Positions 59,827 to 64,000 of a stretch of DNA of 64,000 nucleotides are shown here, in pieces. The notes below the pieces were generated by a model that made no database searches, was not told the DNA's origin, and saw only the letters and a list, made by a program, of their open reading frames with translations. Location: assembly GCF_900547735.1 (NCBI RefSeq), contig NZ_URHZ01000001.1, positions 116,789 to 180,788 on the forward strand, written 5' to 3'. Source of the stretch: an uncultured Clostridium sp. Its GTDB lineage: Bacteria; Bacillota; Clostridia; Lachnospirales; Lachnospiraceae. Position numbers and translations under genes: made by a program. Numbering within the stretch: the first letter of the stretch is position 1; the number at the start of each line of letters is the position of its first letter.

Positions 59827-61242
59827 CTATTGAAGCGCCACATCCTTCATCCATGCAAACATCTGCTCCATATTATAATCACCGCAGTGCTCTTTTCCCC
59901 ATGCAAACTGGAAGTCCACATTTTTACCATACTGTTTGAGCTTTTCAGCAAATATAAGCGGTATGGCCCAGGAGGTATGGCAGTCCAGGGAGCCGTGGCG
60001 GATTCGCCAATGCCCGGCTGTGTCGGAGGTTTTACCGTCCAGGTACTCCATGGGATTCATCATCCGCACCAGTTCCGGCTGCGCCAGAGAGCCGCCGCCC
60101 GTATCATGGGTGAGACCGTATTTCGTGAAATGCTGAAACTGACTTGCCGCCGTTCCGAACAGCTCGTTTTCTGCTGAAGTGTTTTCCCAGTCATCAAAAG
60201 CGGGAACCGGTTTCATCCTTCCGGCGGCTTTCACATGGCCGTCGAGATGAAAGGTCACGGCCTTTCCCTCTTCGATGTGAAGGTTCGGACAGCCGGACAG
60301 ATCCCTGCCGTGGTCCAGGGCCGTCTGGGCGGATTCTCTCATGAGGTCCGACAGGTGCTCCCGGAAGCTGCCCAGGCCGTCCGCGCCAAGCCTCAGCGGC
60401 GTCCCATTACCGTCTTTTAAATCCAGTCCGTTTAGATAGGAAATAAACATTTGCCGCAGCTCCCTGGAAGCGTCCTTTTGGGCGGAGGTCAGGAGGCCTT
60501 CGAACGGTTCCGGAATAACTTTGCCGTTTTCCGTGTGGAAGCGGAGGGAATGGAATTCGTCCAGTCCTTCCAGCAGCCATTCATAGGCCATGTCGGCGTG
60601 CTCCAGATTCATGATCGGGCAGAAGCAGGAAGCGGCAAAGATATCATCCCTTTCATTTGCCGCACCCAGCTTTTCCAGATAAGGCTCGTAATCGGGGCAG
60701 TTTCCCGTTGTGCCTAAAAGTGCCGACAGAGCCCCTCCCGCACTGGTTCCGTTGCTGATAATCCGTTCGGTATCACCGGGGAAACGGCCGCGGTTATGGC
60801 GTAGATAGCGCACGGCCGCCTTGAGATCGACGATGGCGGCCGGAGCGCAGCCGACGAAATGTCCCTGCCGGTCCTGAAGGCTGCGTCCTCTTGAGGCGGG
60901 AGCTGCAACGACAAATCCCTTTTGGAGTGCCACGAACAGGGAATTTACCTGATCCCTGGCCCAGAGACGGAAATTGAATCCGGGCTGGTCTGCACGGCCG
61001 GCTGCATAAGCGCCCACAGCGTTGGGAAAAAAGATGGGAGCCGTTTCGGCGGAAAATCCGTTGATTGTTTCACCGTGGTAGTAACCCTCTGGAACAAACA
61101 GATTCATTTTCTGGAACTCCGGATAGACGGGATTTTCCACATAAAGCAGATCGCAGAATGAGCGGTAAGTGATGGAGGAACCTTTAAGTTCCAGTGTTTT
61201 TACCTGATAGTGAGCCGAATTAAACTCTAATGTATCTGACAT
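59827..61242 (-). CDS. Subtype-B tannase (tannin acylhydrolase)
   Basis: A 471-residue alpha/beta hydrolase closely resembling the Lactobacillus plantarum tannase TanLp1 (about 469 residues). Nucleophile Ser167 in SNGTSAGGALSALL, Asp420 in IRHGSLDCHTSW and His452 in WGKEHCGDYNM form the triad at nearly the same positions as S163/D419/H451. PIMNLEHADMAYEWLLEGL and KHWRIRHG-like GHWRIRHG are also shared. It hydrolyses galloyl esters to gallate. There is no signal peptide, so it acts in the cytosol on small imported esters. Downstream partner of the transporter gene, on the same strand with a 106-bp gap. Confidence 0.88.
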   Translation of the reverse strand: MSDTLEFNSAHYQVKTLELKGSSITYRSFCDLLYVENPVYPEFQKMNLFVPEGYYHGETINGFSAETAPIFFPNAVGAYAAGRADQPGFNFRLWARDQVNSLFVALQKGFVVAAPASRGRSLQDRQGHFVGCAPAAIVDLKAAVRYLRHNRGRFPGDTERIISNGTSAGGALSALLGTTGNCPDYEPYLEKLGAANERDDIFAASCFCPIMNLEHADMAYEWLLEGLDEFHSLRFHTENGKVIPEPFEGLLTSAQKDASRELRQMFISYLNGLDLKDGNGTPLRLGADGLGSFREHLSDLMRESAQTALDHGRDLSGCPNLHIEEGKAVTFHLDGHVKAAGRMKPVPAFDDWENTSAENELFGTAASQFQHFTKYGLTHDTGGGSLAQPELVRMMNPMEYLDGKTSDTAGHWRIRHGSLDCHTSWAIPLIFAEKLKQYGKNVDFQFAWGKEHCGDYNMEQMFAWMKDVALQ

Positions 61243-61261
61243 AGTCTGTCTTCCTTTCTCT

Positions 61262-61318
61262 GATTAATATGAATTTCATCATCAAATGTGAATTTCATCA
61301 ACAATTATAAATCTCATC
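61262..61318. repeat. 19-bp tandem repeat, three units
   Basis: Units starting at 61262, 61281 and 61300, each ending TTTCATC or CTCATC, period 19 bp, in the transporter-tannase gap. Confidence 0.8.
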
Positions 61319-61348
61319 AATAAAATACGAAGTGTTTCTCCGGAGATG

Positions 61349-62632
61349 TTATACACCGAAGTAAATGGGCATCCAGATAATGGATACAATCATTTCCACC
61401 AGGATAACCGGCGCTCCGAACAGAACGGCCTCCCGGATTGAATATTTTCCGGCTCCGAAGGCCACTGCGGCGGTCCCGGATGCCATTGGCGTCATAATTG
61501 CCGTGATGGAGGATAATTCCAGAGCGCAGATGACGGGAAGAGCGCTGACTCCGCAGTTCATGCAGGCCAGAATCGCCAGGGGGGTCAGGATATTGACGAG
61601 GCCGCCGTTTTCCATGAACTGCGTCATAATTACGCAGAACAGGAAGCAAACTGCGACTACCACCGTGGCGCTTTCGGTATTGCCGATGAATCTGCCGATC
61701 TGGACGGCAAGTATATCGGCAGCTCCGCTGTTGGTCAGGGCCGTTGCCATGGAGAGCATGCAGCCGACCATAATCACCGGGCTGTGCACCAGGCTGTCCG
61801 TTACGGCTTTTCCGTCCATTACGCCCAGGATGACGACAAGAAGGGCGGCGGTCACGGAGATTTGGCCGGCGGAAAGTCCCAGGCGGCTGCTGAAGAAGAG
61901 AGCCGTCATGGAGAGGACAAAAATAACATAGACCGCATTTTCCTTCCATCTCGGAAGCGTGGATACCAGTTTGGACCGCATATCCGGCGCGGTGCAGGGG
62001 GTGTCGCCGGGATTCGATTTCGGCAGCAGTTTGTAGCCGATTAAAATGACAAAAACAATGGCCGCCAGGGCGCCGGGAATACGTGAGGCGCAGATATCGT
62101 AGATTTTCATGGACTCCGTGCTGCCCAGATTGGCTAAAAACTCATTTTTCTGCAGAAACAGGACAGTGCTCATTCCAATGGGAAAGAATCCGATTCCAAG
62201 CTGTGCGCCGAGGGCAGCCGGCAAAATCAGCCTGGACTTCGGAACGCGGGAGACGGCGGCCAGCTCCGCCAGCAGCGGGAGACAAATAACGAGAGCCGGT
62301 GTTGCGGCCATGAACTGGCACATGATAAACGGAAACAGAATCGCCGCCGCTACCATCACCCGGTCCCCGCCCTTCACCCTGATTAGAAAGTTGGAGATAT
62401 TGCCCAGCAGTCCCGTCTTCTGAAGAGCACCGCCCAGAACCAGCATGCCGAGCATTGAGATGATGGTATTTCCGACAAAATTCCCCCAGGCCTCCTGGGT
62501 ATTTAAAACACCCGAAACCCACAAAACAGTAATCGCACCGATGCATCCGAGTTCCGTGGGGATTTTCTTCCAACTCAGCGTAACGCAGATAAAAATAAAT
62601 GCAATAAGAACCAATACAATATGAAACGTCAT
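61349..62632 (-). CDS. DASS/CitM-like carboxylate transporter (possible gallate importer)
   Basis: A 427-residue membrane protein with about 11-12 helices of the SLC13/ArsB-NhaD ion transporter superfamily. Visible: IPTELGCIGAITVLWVSGVL, GNTIISMLGMLVLGGALQKTG (the repeat hallmark), PFIMCQFMAATPALVICLPL, and a second half with TQFMENGGLVNILTPLAIL and MTPMASGTAAVAFGAG. ATG at 62632 follows AGAGGAGGAAAG. As first gene before a tannase it may import gallate or a gallate ester; that is inference from context. Two sites near 62666-62679 and 62768-62781 loosely resemble catabolite-response elements (AAAACGCTTT). Confidence 0.82.
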   Translation of the reverse strand: MTFHIVLVLIAFIFICVTLSWKKIPTELGCIGAITVLWVSGVLNTQEAWGNFVGNTIISMLGMLVLGGALQKTGLLGNISNFLIRVKGGDRVMVAAAILFPFIMCQFMAATPALVICLPLLAELAAVSRVPKSRLILPAALGAQLGIGFFPIGMSTVLFLQKNEFLANLGSTESMKIYDICASRIPGALAAIVFVILIGYKLLPKSNPGDTPCTAPDMRSKLVSTLPRWKENAVYVIFVLSMTALFFSSRLGLSAGQISVTAALLVVILGVMDGKAVTDSLVHSPVIMVGCMLSMATALTNSGAADILAVQIGRFIGNTESATVVVAVCFLFCVIMTQFMENGGLVNILTPLAILACMNCGVSALPVICALELSSITAIMTPMASGTAAVAFGAGKYSIREAVLFGAPVILVEMIVSIIWMPIYFGV

Positions 62633-62911
62633 GGCTTTCCTCCTCTTTTTGAACGAAATTCTTGTAAAAAACGCTTTCGAAAGACTAAGAAAAATATACC
62701 ACAGACTGCATTTGATTCCCATTCCCGATCTTATCATGTTGATTCTTATCTTATCCTGTATTTACTTAAAAAACGCTTTACTTCGATTGGATTTGTCGTG
62801 ATCTTACCATCACACATTCCATTCTTGTCATTCCGCCCTTGTCAGGCCGGAGGGGGCGGTTTATAATTAAGACGATCCCCATGTCCGAGAGTGAAAAGAT
62901 AGGAGCAGTTT

Positions 62912-63799
62912 ATGTGGAGTATAGACTTTCAGGAGGAACCCCAGGCATCCGGCAGCAACCGCCTGCCGGGACCGTTTATCAAGGCGTACCATTTCAGTTT
63001 TTTAGATTACCTGCCAAACTGGTATTTTTTCTGGCACCTTCACAAAAGTGCGGCCGAACTTGTTGTCATCACGGCGGGGCATGGCTTTTTAAATATTGGA
63101 AATAAGAAAATTCCTTTGACAAAGGGATATGTCTGCATCGTTCCGCCCCATATCCTTCATTACTATTCCAGTTCAGAACATGATGCCCTGAACTATTACA
63201 GTATTGGGATACGGACGGAGGATACGGATAATGAACTGGCTTCCTTTTTTCGGAATCTGGACTGTTCCGTGATACCGATGGAAAATGAGAACTGTTTTCT
63301 GGAATCGAGCTGCCGGGTGCTGGCTGCCCAGCTTAAATCAAATGGGAATTGTGCCGACGAAGTCTTTCAGTCGGTGCTCTATGGAATGCTGATATGGATC
63401 CGCCGCCAGGCTCAGACAATGAGAATCGAGCCGGTAGTCCATTCCAAGTTTGCAATCCAGGATGTGCTGGCCTATATTTCGGAGCATTATTCGGAAAATC
63501 TGAACCTGAACCAGCTTTCCCACCGGTTCGGCATCAGCCCTGTGCACCTGAGCCGCCTGTTTAAACAGGTGTGCGGAATTTCTCCGATCAATTACGTCAT
63601 TTACTACAGAATTACGCAGGCGGTGATCATGCTTCAGAGAACGGATATGAGTATTGCGGAGATCACAAGCGCGGTCGGATACCAGAACCAGGCGCATTTT
63701 ACCAAGCTGTTCAGCCAGCATATCGGGTATACGCCTACGGATTTCCGGACGAAAATAAAGGCGGAGCAGAGAAGTATACATAATAGTTCGGTCTTTTAA
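62912..63799 (+). CDS. AraC family regulator with cupin sensor
   Basis: A 295-residue AraC regulator: N-terminal cupin (about 10-120; SAAELVVITAGHGFLNIGN, KGYVCIVPPHILHYYSSSEH) and C-terminal helix-turn-helix pair (about 185-285; LNLNQLSHRFGISPVHLSRL, IAEITSAVGYQNQAHFTKLF, ending YTPTDFR). It diverges from the transporter/tannase genes with a 279-bp shared control region and probably activates them in response to a phenolic or sugar ligand. Start ATG after TAGGAGCAG. Confidence 0.88.
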   Translation: MWSIDFQEEPQASGSNRLPGPFIKAYHFSFLDYLPNWYFFWHLHKSAAELVVITAGHGFLNIGNKKIPLTKGYVCIVPPHILHYYSSSEHDALNYYSIGIRTEDTDNELASFFRNLDCSVIPMENENCFLESSCRVLAAQLKSNGNCADEVFQSVLYGMLIWIRRQAQTMRIEPVVHSKFAIQDVLAYISEHYSENLNLNQLSHRFGISPVHLSRLFKQVCGISPINYVIYYRITQAVIMLQRTDMSIAEITSAVGYQNQAHFTKLFSQHIGYTPTDFRTKIKAEQRSIHNSSVF

Positions 63800-63834
63800 G
63801 GGGGGAGTTAGTTGAGATGCGAGGACGCCGCTGT

Positions 63835-63935
63835 AAGATGGCGGACGGGGGAGTGGGAGGGGGTGGATGAGTCTTCAGTCCCGGTTTGTAAGGTATGGTG
63901 AGGGGGAAGGAAGGAGAAAACTTTCCGAAGGGGAC
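63835..63935 (+). repeat. G-rich element resembling 42484-42590
   Basis: Purine-rich run ending in GGGGG, then CTTCAGTCCCGG, TTT, AGG and AAAACTTTCC in the same order as the element after the cyclo-ligase gene. No gene is seen from 63800 to the edge. Confidence 0.35.
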
Positions 63936-63965
63936 CTTGGAATCTGCCGGTGCTTGATGACACAT

Positions 63966-64000
63966 TGAGCACTTAGCGAGGTCTCTTCGAGCTTAGTGCA
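63966..64000. other. Imperfect inverted repeat cut by the right edge
   Basis: GAGCACTTAGCGAG is followed by CGAGCTTAGTGC in near-inverse order around GTCTCTT. It may be the start of another intergenic repeat or a terminator. Confidence 0.35.

Noticed and set aside
62660..62785. Two AAAACGCTTT sites as firm CcpA cre elements
   Set aside because: They match only the core of the cre consensus and miss the outer T-G and C-A positions, so they are mentioned under the transporter but not listed as features.

Overview
The window looks like chromosomal DNA from a spore-forming anaerobic Firmicute, most likely a gut Lachnospiraceae member (Clostridium symbiosum / Enterocloster-like). The evidence is strong GGAGG-type ribosome sites, many TTG/GTG starts, a spore photoproduct lyase, alanine/glycine:Na+ symporter and D-serine ammonia-lyase genes, and many hybrid, LytS-type and AraC-type regulators. 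Species is inference. I saw no rRNA, tRNA, CRISPR array, transposase or prophage gene.

Layout. 1-8.2 kb: a cut-off DUF3796-like membrane gene, DedA, a GT4 glycosyltransferase, splB, a double-DUF1538 transporter coupled to a double PII-like protein, and a MATE exporter / cytidylate-kinase-like operon behind an attenuator-like leader. 8.2-21.4 kb: a 56-aa small gene, LysR, a PadR-controlled flavodoxin/membrane fusion, TetR, a heterodimeric ABC exporter of the YbtPQ/IrtAB look, and a solute-binding lipoprotein paired with a hybrid histidine kinase. 21.5-32.4 kb: an iron and redox block with DUF3795, Dps, AhpC, a thioredoxin-reductase fusion, a Cd/Zn-type P-ATPase, an AraC regulator, DUF2325, FeoA, a Fur-like protein lacking its C-terminal domain, a 26-aa membrane peptide, a DUF6110-like protein and a P1B-type ATPase. 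The last genes look like a ferrosome (fez) locus. 32.4-37.2 kb: a Na+/H+ antiporter, a RelA/SpoT-domain protein and two secreted proteins. 37.4-45.9 kb: a serine/glycine one-carbon cluster (AGCS symporter, dsdA, glyA, 5-formyl-THF cyclo-ligase, cupin-PocR histidine kinase with AraC-type response regulator, folD). 46-53.4 kb: an L,D-transpeptidase, a MocR regulator, a LytTR/DUF3021 pair, and a two-component system beside a secreted coiled-coil protein. 53.5-59.6 kb: a LacI-controlled sugar ABC importer with an amidohydrolase. 59.8-63.8 kb: a subtype-B tannase, a DASS-like transporter and an AraC regulator, which together suggest use of gallotannins.

Three cross-window patterns stand out. First, a 16-bp operator (GTTAG-N6-CTAAC type) stands before the ABC exporter, dps, DUF2325, feoA, the Fur-like gene and the ferrosome-like genes, which outlines a local iron regulon. 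Second, a 43-bp hairpin repeat occurs six times, mostly just after terminators. Third, a roughly 110-140-nt element with several conserved hairpins occurs twice, each time upstream of a gene in the same orientation, and may be a structured RNA. Short intergenic tandem repeats with periods of 13, 19 or 21 bp also recur.
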